A stretch of 64,000 bases of DNA from Methanospirillum lacunae. Lineage in GTDB: Archaea > Halobacteriota > Methanomicrobia > Methanomicrobiales > Methanospirillaceae. The notes beneath the pieces are model-generated. The model saw nothing but the letters and a program-made list of their open reading frames with translations. It made no database searches and was not told the origin of the DNA. The translations under genes and the position numbers were made by a program. Shown one piece after another: positions 55,919 through 64,000 of the stretch (position 1 is the first letter of the stretch; every line of letters starts with the position of its first letter). The stretch is from NCBI RefSeq assembly GCF_003173355.1, contig NZ_QGMY01000008.1, positions 124,001-188,000 of the forward strand. Direction: 5' to 3'.

Positions 55919-57399
55919 ATACCGCCCCCGATCCCAATATCATGCACGGCTGCAGAAAGGAATGCCTCCTCTCCCGGAATCATCAGAACTCCCATAAAAA
56001 CTGACAGGGCGAGCAGGAACACGACCGGTACCTTCATCCAGATTGGCACGATGTATTGCAATGGAACTTCGCCCTCTGCACATGTTTTTCCCATGATATC
56101 AAGAATAAACCTGAATATGGCGGCTCCTGCAAGGGCAAAGAGCAGTAATGCCAGCAGCGGGATATAAAGCGATAATTTTCCTGATTCTAACAGGATTCCA
56201 AACTTTGAAAGGAATAGAGGGAAGATTGGTGTTCCAATGATCGCAACTGATCCAATAATGAATGCCACTGCTGCAAACGGTTGCAATCTGAAGAGATCTC
56301 CTATCTGATCCTCTGTTCCAGGGGTATGGGATTTGTACTGGCGGTGCAGGATTCCGGCAGAGAAGAAAAGGCCGGCCTTCACAACCGAATGGCCCATCAT
56401 GTGATAGATCATCCAGAAGAATGCAACCGGTGTTCCGATACCTGTTGCAAGCAGGAGAAATCCCATGTTCTCTATTGATGAGAATGCAATCAGCCGCTTT
56501 ATCCCGGTCTGTCTGAGCATCGAAAAACAGGCTACCGACATGGTAAGCATTCCAAAGATGATCAGGAGCAATGATATCCTGGGTGCAATGGAAGTCTGGT
56601 GGACAATCCCGGCTATCCGGGCAATTCCATATATCCCCACGTTCAGGATTGCTCCTGACAAAACCGCACTTACCGCAGATGGTGCCTTAGCATGTGCCTC
56701 AGGCAGCCAGGTATGAAGCGGAACAACTCCTGATTTTGCTGCAAATCCTATGAAAAAGAAGGTGCATGCAATCATGAGCATCCCGCTATTGCAGGATGGT
56801 GCCTCTGCCAGAATGGTCTGCCAGTCAAGACTTCCTGTTCCGGTCTTCTGCCTGATGAGTTCAAAGAGGAAGATAACCCCGATGAATGAGAAGAGCATCG
56901 ATGTGGAGCAGACAAAGATGTACTTGAGTGAGGCATCGATATTCTCTTTTACCGCAAGGATGGAGACGAGGAGGGCTGAGAAGACAGTGGTAAGCTCAGC
57001 AAATATCCAGAATTGTGCTACATTCGGTGCATAAAATGCCATGGTGGTGACAAAGAGCAGAAGCGAAAAACCGAGATAAAATATTCGCAGGCTTCGTCTG
57101 CTCAGTTCACCTGCCTTGACCAGTCCGTCTATGTATCCGACTGCATAGATGCTGGCACAGGTGAAGATTACTCCGGTGACAAGCATCAGGATCAGGTTCA
57201 AGTGGTCAATCATGAAGAGCGAGAGTAATGCACCGTTCCAGGCATCAGGCATTGCCATAAGCAGGATGGTTATGATAAGAGTCGCTGCAGAGTGTATCAC
57301 TCCAAGCAGGCTCATCTGCCTGTGTGATTTCTGGACTGCCTGAAGCAGGAGAATAATGGCAGTGACTGCCGGATAAAGGAGAGCCACAAGCAATGTCAT
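55915..57399 (-). CDS. NuoN/HyfF-like antiporter-type subunit of Ehr-like complex
   Basis: The 494-residue membrane protein has about 14 helices and the proton-pumping antiporter pattern: FWIFAELTTVFSA with the helix 5 Glu, GFAAKSGVVPLHTWLPEAHAKAPS with the helix 7 Lys, and YHMMGHSVVKAGLFF with His and Lys in the broken helices. These residues are intact, so ion translocation should be possible. It overlaps both neighbours by four bases. Confidence 0.82.
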   Translation of the reverse strand: MTLLVALLYPAVTAIILLLQAVQKSHRQMSLLGVIHSAATLIITILLMAMPDAWNGALLSLFMIDHLNLILMLVTGVIFTCASIYAVGYIDGLVKAGELSRRSLRIFYLGFSLLLFVTTMAFYAPNVAQFWIFAELTTVFSALLVSILAVKENIDASLKYIFVCSTSMLFSFIGVIFLFELIRQKTGTGSLDWQTILAEAPSCNSGMLMIACTFFFIGFAAKSGVVPLHTWLPEAHAKAPSAVSAVLSGAILNVGIYGIARIAGIVHQTSIAPRISLLLIIFGMLTMSVACFSMLRQTGIKRLIAFSSIENMGFLLLATGIGTPVAFFWMIYHMMGHSVVKAGLFFSAGILHRQYKSHTPGTEDQIGDLFRLQPFAAVAFIIGSVAIIGTPIFPLFLSKFGILLESGKLSLYIPLLALLLFALAGAAIFRFILDIMGKTCAEGEVPLQYIVPIWMKVPVVFLLALSVFMGVLMIPGEEAFLSAAVHDIGIGGGI

Positions 57400-58088
57400 G
57401 CCTGCACCTCCTCTTCAGACCAGAGATGAAACTCTTTCAGCCTGTTTGTGTACGCGTCAATGCTTGAATCCATTCCTACCGTAAGGATTGTTGTCAGAAG
57501 TACGAGGATGATCAGATCCACCATGATAACAAACTCGGTAATGAACGGCAGTTCAGTCACGAATAAACCGAAGAGGAGCACCCCGTTCTCCATCGAAAGA
57601 TATCCGATAACCTTGGTAATTGCGAGCTGGCGGGTGAAGATGGCGATGAGACCCATCATCATCAGCGAGACCCCAATCACTGAACCCATGAAAAAGAGAC
57701 TGTTTTCGGTGAAGAGATCCTTGAGTACCCGCGAAAAACAGAGATACACAAGCAGGATTAACAGCATACTGACCATGAGGGCTCCTCCGGGCTGCAGGTA
57801 ACTGAACTTCAAATCCTGCTGGATCTTAATCCGCTGCTGTATGATCCTGATGAACCAGGGAATCCCGATCACCTTTGAAACCAGGGTAATTCCTGCAATC
57901 AAAAGAAGGATGCTATTGTTTTCTATCACACCAATCAGAATAGCGATAGCAACGAGGATCAGCGACTGGAGTGCATAGGTCCTGACCAGTGACGAGAGGT
58001 TTCTTGTCGTAAGCAGGCATGCAGCAGATATCAGAACCAGGATCAGGCAGATCCTGAGCAGAGTAGATACCATCCCGGGCTCGATCAC
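57396..58088 (-). CDS. HyfE-like membrane subunit of Ehr-like complex
   Basis: The 230-residue protein has about seven hydrophobic helices and the HyfE/MnhC-NuoK-like layout, including SLMMMGLIAIFTRQLAITKVIGYL and ENGVLLFG near residues 138-170. It ends in a charged tail. In hydrogenase-4 and Ehr operons a HyfE-like gene sits exactly here, between the NuoH-like and HyfF-like genes. ATGA overlaps with both neighbours. Confidence 0.78.
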   Translation of the reverse strand: MIEPGMVSTLLRICLILVLISAACLLTTRNLSSLVRTYALQSLILVAIAILIGVIENNSILLLIAGITLVSKVIGIPWFIRIIQQRIKIQQDLKFSYLQPGGALMVSMLLILLVYLCFSRVLKDLFTENSLFFMGSVIGVSLMMMGLIAIFTRQLAITKVIGYLSMENGVLLFGLFVTELPFITEFVIMVDLIILVLLTTILTVGMDSSIDAYTNRLKEFHLWSEEEVQA

Positions 58089-59026
58089 AACATCACCTCG
58101 CTCAGGATGGTCAGCGCCGAGAAGAAGAACGCCATCATAAAGAGGCCCGGTACCCTGAAGAACCGCATTTTGGCAAATGAAGACTCAACAATGCCAATCA
58201 GAACTGATAGTGCAGTTCCTTTGATGAGAAACAGGATTGCAGCCAGGACAAGCCCAATAATAGAGGCTTCCTGAATGATTCCGATCGGGATAAGAATGTT
58301 GATGAGCAGTGCCATCATGAGGGTCTGTTTAACCGCATGGGAGAGTTCAAAGAGTGCCAGATTTCTCCCTGATGTGTCAAGAAGCATTCCTTCATGAATC
58401 ATAGTGAGTTCAAGATGCGTCTCGGGATTGTCCACGGGAACCCTGCCTGTCTCTACGATGATCAGGATAAAAAGTGAGACCGAGAGAAGAAGGATGGTCG
58501 GGCTCATTCCCGGGATGATTGTTGTTGCATGCCTGAACATTTCAGGGATTGAGAGGGTGCCTGCAACATATGCCATTGCAGCGAATACAACGACTGTTGT
58601 TGGTTCTATCACAGCAGAAAGACTCATCTCCCGGGAACTTCCCATACCTCCAAACGTACTTCCTGCGTCAAGTCCGAGGAGTGCAAGCAGGAACCTGGTG
58701 AATGCAAGAAGGTACAAAAAGACGATGATGTTTCCTTCTGCAGGTGCTGCATCAGGAATCCAGATGACAGGAACAAGCAGGACAGCAACCATCAGAATGG
58801 CAAGTGAGGCATACGGTGCTGCCCGTGAGATGAAACTTGCATAATCTGAGTATACCACCTCTTTTCTGAAGAGTTTTGCAAGATTGTAGTATCCCTGCAG
58901 AAGGGGAGGTCCTGCTCGTCTCTGTGCCCGTGCCTTGACTATTTTAACAACAGTCATGTAAAGAGGCGATATTAACAGGACAAATCCGAGATTAAACAGA
59001 CCCGCAAGGACCGGAGTAAAACTCAT
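58085..59026 (-). CDS. NuoH/HyfC-like membrane subunit of Ehr-like complex
   Basis: From the ATG at 59026 (GGGTGG five bases upstream, ATGA overlap with the previous gene) the product has 313 residues and about eight helices. Conserved loops include AGPPLLQGYYNLAKLFRKE, LGLDAGSTFGGMGSSRE and the acidic loop ETGRVPVDNPETHLELTMIHEGML. These Glu/Asp-rich loops form the connection between the soluble arm and the membrane channel in complex I and related hydrogenases. They are preserved here. Confidence 0.85.
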   Translation of the reverse strand: MSFTPVLAGLFNLGFVLLISPLYMTVVKIVKARAQRRAGPPLLQGYYNLAKLFRKEVVYSDYASFISRAAPYASLAILMVAVLLVPVIWIPDAAPAEGNIIVFLYLLAFTRFLLALLGLDAGSTFGGMGSSREMSLSAVIEPTTVVVFAAMAYVAGTLSIPEMFRHATTIIPGMSPTILLLSVSLFILIIVETGRVPVDNPETHLELTMIHEGMLLDTSGRNLALFELSHAVKQTLMMALLINILIPIGIIQEASIIGLVLAAILFLIKGTALSVLIGIVESSFAKMRFFRVPGLFMMAFFFSALTILSEVML

Positions 59027-60954
59027 GCAAGCCACCCCATAACAACAACAAGCACCACGACAGCACCGAACACATACAGGACATATGTGTCCACGTTACC
59101 GTTCTGGAGCCTTGAAACCGCTGAACCATATGAGTCTATCAGCCTGGCTACCGGGAGGTACAGATACTCTTCAAAGAATTTCATGAGTTCAATCCGAGCT
59201 GTTCCGGATCTGACAAAACAGTGTTCAGAATCCTGATATTCTTTAGAGAATGTAATTCGTGTCCTGAATATCGGGGCAAAGATCCTGACAACCGGCTCAG
59301 TGAACCCTGAACCGGTATACTCCATTTTGCTTGTGGGATCCTGCATTCCGCATCCCCAGGTTATGGAAATTCGTGTCTCCCGTGATGCAAGAGAATATAC
59401 TGCAGCGTATGTCAATGCCAGTGCCCCAATCAGAAGAATCGAGAGCAGGAGTAGATCTGGCAGATATCCGGGGTATCCAAGGATGGAGAGAATCTGGGAT
59501 GAAAATATTCCGGAAAGGATGCAGGCAATCGATAAGACTGCAGGACCAGCCCTCATCATGAGTGGAACTTCGTGTGCCTGTTTTGCAGCCGGTGTTCTTG
59601 GGAGTGCGAGGAATGTGAGCCCAAAGGCCTTTACAAAGCAGACTGCAGTTAAGGCCCCGGTGAGACCGAAGAGCGAGAGGACGATGACAAGGAGCACCTG
59701 CATAAGAGGCTCAGACTGCATGAGCCCGGTGATAAGTGCCTGGTAAATAAGCAGTTCTCCTGCAAATCCGTTGAGGGGAGGAAGAGCCGAGATTGCGAGG
59801 ACACCAACAAAGAAGAGCCCGCCTGTCCATGGCATTCTGACAAGGAGTCCGCCGAGTTCATCGATGTTTCGTGTCCCGGTTGCCATGTTCACTGATCCGG
59901 CTGTGAGAAAGAGGAGTCCCTTGAAGAGGCCATGACTGACAGCATGAAACACTGCCCCGAGAAGTGCCATCGTTCCGATTGCCTGATGACCGGTTGCCGT
60001 AAAGACAACAAACAACCCAATTCCTGTCAGGATAACCCCGGTATTGTCTATTGAAGAGTATGCAAGCAATCCTTTGAGGTCCTGTTCCTTTACAGCATAC
60101 ATCACGCCAAGAACTGCAGTAAGGCACCCAAAGAAAAGAATGACAAGACCTGATGTGATATTTGGAATAAAAAATCCGGTGACTGCACGGACAAGCATGT
60201 AAAGGGCTGTATTGAGCATCATACCTGACATCAGGGCCGAGACCGGAGATGCAGCAGCAGGATGGGCGTATGGCAGCCACTTGTGAAATGGTATTGCTCC
60301 CGCCTTGATTGCAATTCCGAGAAATATAGATAGAAATGCCAGCAGCCCGGGGAGTGTTGTTATGGATATTCCTGTTGGGAATTCAAACGAGCCTGAATTC
60401 AGGTATAACTGGATGACTCCGAGGAAGATACAGACCGTTGAGAGTTGGGTCATTGCCAGATAGAAGAATGCGGCTTTTCTGGTTTTCTCATCCTGGTATT
60501 CGATCAGGACCAGGAAGAATGATGAGATAGCCATAATCTCCCAGAAGAACAGGAATGCACATGTTGTCCTTGAAAGGAGAACGAGGAGCATACTGGTGAG
60601 AAAGATTGGGATCAGGCTGCAGAGCAGATCGCGACTTCTTCCCCCATGCATCCGGGCGATATATCCTGGACTATAGCAACAGACTGCAATCGTGAGAATG
60701 CCCAGAAGGAGAGAGAAGGCTGCCGTAAGGCGGTCAATGCCAAGAATGACCGGGAAGAGGGGTGTCAGAGAGAATGAAATACGTTCTCCTCCAGTGATAC
60801 GGAGCAGGGCTGAAGCAGAGGCCAGGATTGTGAGTGCACCTGCACAGCCCTGAAGTAGTGAACAGTAACGATACGATCTGATGCCTGTGAGCCATATGGG
60901 TATGACCCCTGCTGCAAGATAGAAAAAGACAGCAGGAATAAAGAGATCAATCAT
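59023..60954 (-). CDS. NuoL/HyfB-like antiporter-type subunit of Ehr-like complex
   Basis: The 643-residue protein is the first gene of the six-gene operon. It has about 16 helices with the antiporter residues intact: FFWEIMAISSFFLVL (helix 5 Glu), GIAIKAGAIPFHKWLPYAHPAAASPVS (helix 7 Lys) and FHAVSHGLFKGLLFLTAG. The C-terminal part contains ISITWGCGMQDP and a last hydrophobic helix, as in HyfB. Ion (H+ or Na+) translocation is expected. Presence of two antiporter-like subunits in the operon gives at least two putative ion channels. Confidence 0.85.
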   Translation of the reverse strand: MIDLFIPAVFFYLAAGVIPIWLTGIRSYRYCSLLQGCAGALTILASASALLRITGGERISFSLTPLFPVILGIDRLTAAFSLLLGILTIAVCCYSPGYIARMHGGRSRDLLCSLIPIFLTSMLLVLLSRTTCAFLFFWEIMAISSFFLVLIEYQDEKTRKAAFFYLAMTQLSTVCIFLGVIQLYLNSGSFEFPTGISITTLPGLLAFLSIFLGIAIKAGAIPFHKWLPYAHPAAASPVSALMSGMMLNTALYMLVRAVTGFFIPNITSGLVILFFGCLTAVLGVMYAVKEQDLKGLLAYSSIDNTGVILTGIGLFVVFTATGHQAIGTMALLGAVFHAVSHGLFKGLLFLTAGSVNMATGTRNIDELGGLLVRMPWTGGLFFVGVLAISALPPLNGFAGELLIYQALITGLMQSEPLMQVLLVIVLSLFGLTGALTAVCFVKAFGLTFLALPRTPAAKQAHEVPLMMRAGPAVLSIACILSGIFSSQILSILGYPGYLPDLLLLSILLIGALALTYAAVYSLASRETRISITWGCGMQDPTSKMEYTGSGFTEPVVRIFAPIFRTRITFSKEYQDSEHCFVRSGTARIELMKFFEEYLYLPVARLIDSYGSAVSRLQNGNVDTYVLYVFGAVVVLVVVMGWLA

Positions 60955-61449
60955 GATAAAACCGTGAATATGTGATAGAGGCAGAAGGTGGTCAGACAGG
61001 TATTGCAGAATCGATGGTTGTCATCCCAGGGAAAATGAATACGATCCGGGTATTCTGCATAAAAATCGCCAAAGACCTGCCTGAATTTATCAGGTTATCG
61101 TTCGTGGAAAATCCATGTATAGATAACCCATTTGGCGCATGGGTCGATCTTACAGCATCCAGTAAAGAGACGTTTATAAGTGAGTCAGTGGTTTGTCGTC
61201 AGAATTGTCGACATTTTCCTGATATCACCAATGTGTCAGAGCGCCTGATCTTCTGAAAAACCGCAAGTAAACCGGACTGCATTACTATATTTAATCCCTC
61301 TGTTCCCGGACTCCTATGAAATTTCAATTGAGAAATCTTGACTCGGGACCCAATATTCGAATTGGGGTCCAATATCATCTCTGATTTATTTAGGATCATT
61401 TTTCTGCATCGCCAGCAATCCATTATTGTTCCTGTCTTCGGAGCAGAGT
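60955..61449 (+). promoter_or_regulatory. Intergenic region with carbonic anhydrase promoter, small upstream frame and leader hairpin
   Basis: No larger gene is convincing. A TATA-like TATATTTAA at about 61286-61294 lies about 26 bases before an ATG at 61316. That ATG opens a 22-codon frame ending at 61384, so the transcript may begin leaderless on this frame. Within it GGACCCAAT (61346-61354) pairs with ATTGGGGTCC (61361-61370) with one bulge. The carbonic anhydrase follows at 61450 behind a GGAG. Confidence 0.4.
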
Positions 61450-62076
61450 ATGGGTATCGAAAAATTACTGGAAGGAAACAACCACTTTGTAGAGTGTGAG
61501 TTTTCTGAAAATATTGAGTACTATAAAGAACTCCTGAAAGGCCAGAATCCCCATGTGATGATGATTAGCTGTTGCGACTCACGGGTCGCTCCAGAGATAA
61601 CCTGTCATGCAAAACCTGGTGAGATATTTGTGCACCGGAACATCGGCAACATTGTTCCGCCCGGTGACTGGAATGTCGGAACGTTCCTTGAGTATGGGAT
61701 CGGACATCTCCATGTTGACACTCTCGTTGTCTGTGGACACGAAGGATGCGGAGCGATGCATGCCCTGGCACACCGTCATTGCGGAGATGACGCATTTATC
61801 CCCGGCTGGCTCCGTCATGCCCAACCAGCCCTTGCAACAGTAACTGAGAAGAATCCGTATCCTGATGATCCTGAAAAAGCAAAAGAGTGGCAGTCAAATC
61901 TTGAGATTGAGAATGTACGGCTCCAGCTCAAGCATCTGCGTACCTACAAGATCGTCCGTGATTCAGAACGTGAGGGTACACTTAGGGTGATTGGATTATA
62001 CTACCGCATCTCTGATGCCAAACTTGAGGTGATAGATCCGGGAAAGCCTCTGAAACATGATGGAAAATCATCCTGA
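61450..62076 (+). CDS. Beta-class carbonic anhydrase
   Basis: The product has 208 residues from the ATG at 61450 (GGAG seven bases upstream); an in-frame ATG at 61426 is less likely. It carries the beta-carbonic anhydrase zinc site: C41 in SCCDSRV with the D43-R45 dyad, then H97 and C100 in CGHEGCGA. It interconverts CO2 and bicarbonate in the cytoplasm, which serves CO2 supply to formylmethanofuran dehydrogenase and pH balance. Size and motifs are typical of prokaryotic enzymes of this class. Confidence 0.93.
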   Translation: MGIEKLLEGNNHFVECEFSENIEYYKELLKGQNPHVMMISCCDSRVAPEITCHAKPGEIFVHRNIGNIVPPGDWNVGTFLEYGIGHLHVDTLVVCGHEGCGAMHALAHRHCGDDAFIPGWLRHAQPALATVTEKNPYPDDPEKAKEWQSNLEIENVRLQLKHLRTYKIVRDSEREGTLRVIGLYYRISDAKLEVIDPGKPLKHDGKSS

Positions 62077-62253
62077 TCCTTTTTTCTGACTTTTACTTTG
62101 TTTGATTCAGTCAGTTGACTGCCCATACTTCTATAAATATATAACTCATCTGGCCTCCTATGAAACCGGATTCATATGCGATGATCTGCAACGTAGTTTG
62201 TCGATCTGTGCAGCCGAAAAGGTCTGTCAAGCACAGATTAACGGAAAATTATC

Positions 62254-62664
62254 ATGGCAAAATTAATCGTCTCCGGTATCCGGACCTGTAATAGAAAAGA
62301 TGCAGTATTCGCAGAGATCAATAAGTTCATCGCTGAAATCGGGGTTGTCGACGAGATTATCGCCGGTGGGTCAACTGGTGTTGATATGATCGCAAAGATG
62401 TTCGCAGAATCCAAGGGAATCAAATACAAAGAATTTGCTCCAAACTGGCAGGATGACCTCAATGCAGCAGGTATGGTTCGTGATTCCCGTATGGCAGAAT
62501 ATGGAACCCATCTCCTGGTCCTCTCCAATGGTATCAGTAAGGAATCCCGGAATCTTATCAACGAAGCTAAACAGAACAATCTTGTCATTAAGACCGTCGG
62601 TGTCTTTGAAGGTTTGACCGAGACCGAAATGCTTCACCCGACAGCATCTCCTTCCTTTAACTAA
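62254..62664 (+). CDS. SLOG-superfamily DUF2493 protein
   Basis: The 136-residue protein matches the DUF2493/YspA group of the SLOG (LOG/DprA-like) superfamily: LIVSGIRT at the start, IIAGGSTGVDMIAKMFAESKG near 35-55, APNWQDDLNAAGMVRDSRMAEYG near 62-85, then LLVLSNG and ESRNLINEA. The fold binds nucleotides or their derivatives, and members are suspected in nucleotide signalling or defence. A single gene with no obvious partner. A ligand cannot be named. Confidence 0.8.
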   Translation: MAKLIVSGIRTCNRKDAVFAEINKFIAEIGVVDEIIAGGSTGVDMIAKMFAESKGIKYKEFAPNWQDDLNAAGMVRDSRMAEYGTHLLVLSNGISKESRNLINEAKQNNLVIKTVGVFEGLTETEMLHPTASPSFN

Positions 62665-62795
62665 CTCCTGGATACCATATATCTTTGAATAGGGTTCCGA
62701 GCTCCTCCTTTCTCTTTTTAGCCTTTGGTGATGACGTGAACTATATAGGATTGAATTCACTACTCAGTGAACAATTTCCGAACTGGTTGTGTCTG

Positions 62796-64000
62796 ATGCC
62801 GAGAACTTCTACTCAAAAGATACTGGTTGTGGAGGATAACCGCACCCAGGCAGAGTCACTTCGCTATATTCTCGAGAAAGGCGGACATGAGGTAATTATT
62901 GCTGCCGATGGTCAGGAAGGACTTGCAAGTATAGAAAAGCAGCATCCCGACATTGTTCTAACTGACGTTATCATGTCCCCGATGGATGGGTATGAACTCT
63001 GCAGAAGAATTAAGGAAAATCCTGCTACGCGGTCCATCCCGGTAATTCTGGTTACATACCTGTATAATCCGGCAGATGTCATTAAGGCCCTCGAATATGG
63101 AGCAGACAATTTCATCATCAAGCCGTACGATGCAGACTGGATCTATTCACGCATCATCGGAACGCTCGAATCGGTAACGCAGGTTCAAAAAGAGGTTGTC
63201 ACTGATCCCCTCACTGTCTCATTTTCGAATCATAAGTATGAAATACGGTCAGGGAAGATGCAGATACTCAACATCCTTCTCTCAACCTATGAGACTGCCA
63301 TCAAGAACAATTGCGAACTTCAGGTAGCTGATGAACGTCTCCATTACCTCAACGCCCAGCTGCAGAAAGCGGTCTCTGATCTAAAACAGGCAAATGAGGA
63401 ACTCCACAACAAGAATATCGAGCGCGGTAGACTTGAAACAGCCCTTGTGAGATCCAACAAGAAGTTCCAGTACATGGGGAGCATCATCCATCATATCCTG
63501 CTCACCCAGCTGAGTTCTATTTATCACAATATGGAGAAGGCAAGTTTCGGGCAGAAAGAAGGGTTGGTTGAACCCGGGTACTTTAAAAAAGCATACGGCA
63601 TGGTTGAAAAAGCTCTCAACATTGTCCGGATCACCTGCGAGACCCTTGACCCGGTCGTCCAGAGCCCGGCATGGATTGACCTTCGGGATCTGATCCATAA
63701 TGCGCTGAGGGAGATTCCGGCCGGTTTAGTCAGGGTTGATTGCCGGATTCCCGAGAGTGTGAAAGTTAATGCATACCCTCTCATTGAGAAGGTCTTTGCC
63801 GAACTGATAGACAACTCGGTCAGGCACGGAAAAAAGACAACAACGATTCGGTTCAGTATTGAGAATCATGAGGACGTTCCGGTGTTGATCTATGAGGATG
63901 ACGGTGTAGGTATTCCGGTTCAGGATAAAAAGGAGATCTTTTCGCATGAGTATGGACTGTCTGCAAGTCACGGACTCTTTTTGTCAGAAGAGATCCTTTC
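62796..64000 (+). CDS. Response regulator-histidine kinase hybrid, cut by the window end
   Basis: From the ATG at 62796 an open frame runs to the end of the window (about 400 codons). It has an N-terminal receiver domain (ILVVEDN, phosphoacceptor Asp in IVLTDVIMSPMDG, Lys in FIIKPY) and a coiled-coil linker (about residues 185-225). A histidine-containing dimerisation region follows (IIHHILLTQLSSI, H-box), then an ATPase domain with N-box DNSVRHG and G-box YEDDGVGIP. There is no membrane segment. Such REC-HK hybrids are common in methanogens and act as cytoplasmic signal integrators. The C-terminus lies outside the window. Confidence 0.85.
   Translation, partial: MPRTSTQKILVVEDNRTQAESLRYILEKGGHEVIIAADGQEGLASIEKQHPDIVLTDVIMSPMDGYELCRRIKENPATRSIPVILVTYLYNPADVIKALEYGADNFIIKPYDADWIYSRIIGTLESVTQVQKEVVTDPLTVSFSNHKYEIRSGKMQILNILLSTYETAIKNNCELQVADERLHYLNAQLQKAVSDLKQANEELHNKNIERGRLETALVRSNKKFQYMGSIIHHILLTQLSSIYHNMEKASFGQKEGLVEPGYFKKAYGMVEKALNIVRITCETLDPVVQSPAWIDLRDLIHNALREIPAGLVRVDCRIPESVKVNAYPLIEKVFAELIDNSVRHGKKTTTIRFSIENHEDVPVLIYEDDGVGIPVQDKKEIFSHEYGLSASHGLFLSEEIL

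Noticed and set aside
60972-61256. 94-codon frame between the Ehr-like operon and carbonic anhydrase
   Set aside because: It needs a GTG start without ribosome binding site, has unlikely composition and no recognisable motif.
1-64000. tRNA, rRNA and CRISPR search
   Set aside because: No T-arm plus acceptor pairing, rRNA-like block or regularly spaced direct repeat was seen by eye; a tRNAscan-SE, Infernal and CRISPR finder run would settle this.

Overview
The window comes from a hydrogen- or formate-using methanogenic archaeon, most likely of the order Methanomicrobiales and close to Methanospirillum. This inference rests on a formylmethanofuran dehydrogenase operon (fwdDBAC), a fwdGF-hdrCBA-mvhD operon, archaeal TATA-type promoters, and several chemoreceptor and PKD/beta-helix surface protein genes. 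No rRNA, tRNA or CRISPR array was found.

1-28 kb is an accessory region centred on molybdenum/tungsten handling. It holds a secreted protein of unknown function, a molybdate/tungstate permease and ATPase (modB, modC), a DUF364 protein, a cysteine desulfurase-like enzyme, a stand-alone Mop (molbindin) protein, a B12/siderophore-type substrate-binding protein, modA and fdhD. Among them are five SAM-dependent methyltransferases, a radical SAM protein fused to a substrate-binding-protein-like domain, and two mutually related small proteins. A FIST sensor protein, a phosphotransferase, a chemoreceptor, a chimeric fdhD-derived pseudogene and a frameshifted beta-helix/PKD surface protein complete the region.

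28-41 kb is core methanogenesis on the minus strand. fwdDBAC encodes the CO2-reducing formylmethanofuran dehydrogenase. fwdG-fwdF-hdrC-hdrB-hdrA-mvhD encodes its ferredoxin and polyferredoxin, the bifurcating heterodisulfide reductase and its electron-input subunit. The two operons are separated by a degenerate transposase-like gene on the plus strand. The fwdD upstream region carries four copies of a TTAGGCA-type motif and seven successive perfect hairpins in the predicted mRNA leader.

41-53 kb holds transport and envelope genes: an orphan solute-binding protein, a PspC protein, an MFS exporter, a SulP-type anion transporter and two large chemoreceptors. It also has a tightly overlapping six-gene operon of unknown function (an RCK_C protein, coiled-coil proteins sharing an EEW motif, and a zinc-ribbon protein).

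53-61 kb holds a dolichol-kinase-like protein and a six-gene operon for a membrane complex related to energy-converting hydrogenases and complex I. Its soluble subunits lack the cysteines that bind NiFe and the proximal iron-sulfur cluster, as in the Ehr (energy-converting hydrogenase related) class. The window ends with a beta-carbonic anhydrase, a SLOG/DUF2493 protein and the start of a response-regulator/histidine-kinase hybrid cut by the window edge.

Taken together, the Mo/W genes could supply and mature the cofactor of formylmethanofuran dehydrogenase and of formate dehydrogenase (encoded elsewhere). Fwd, Hdr and MvhD could form one electron-bifurcating CO2-fixing assembly. SulP, carbonic anhydrase and the Ehr-like complex may concern bicarbonate and ion balance. 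These links are inferred from gene context.
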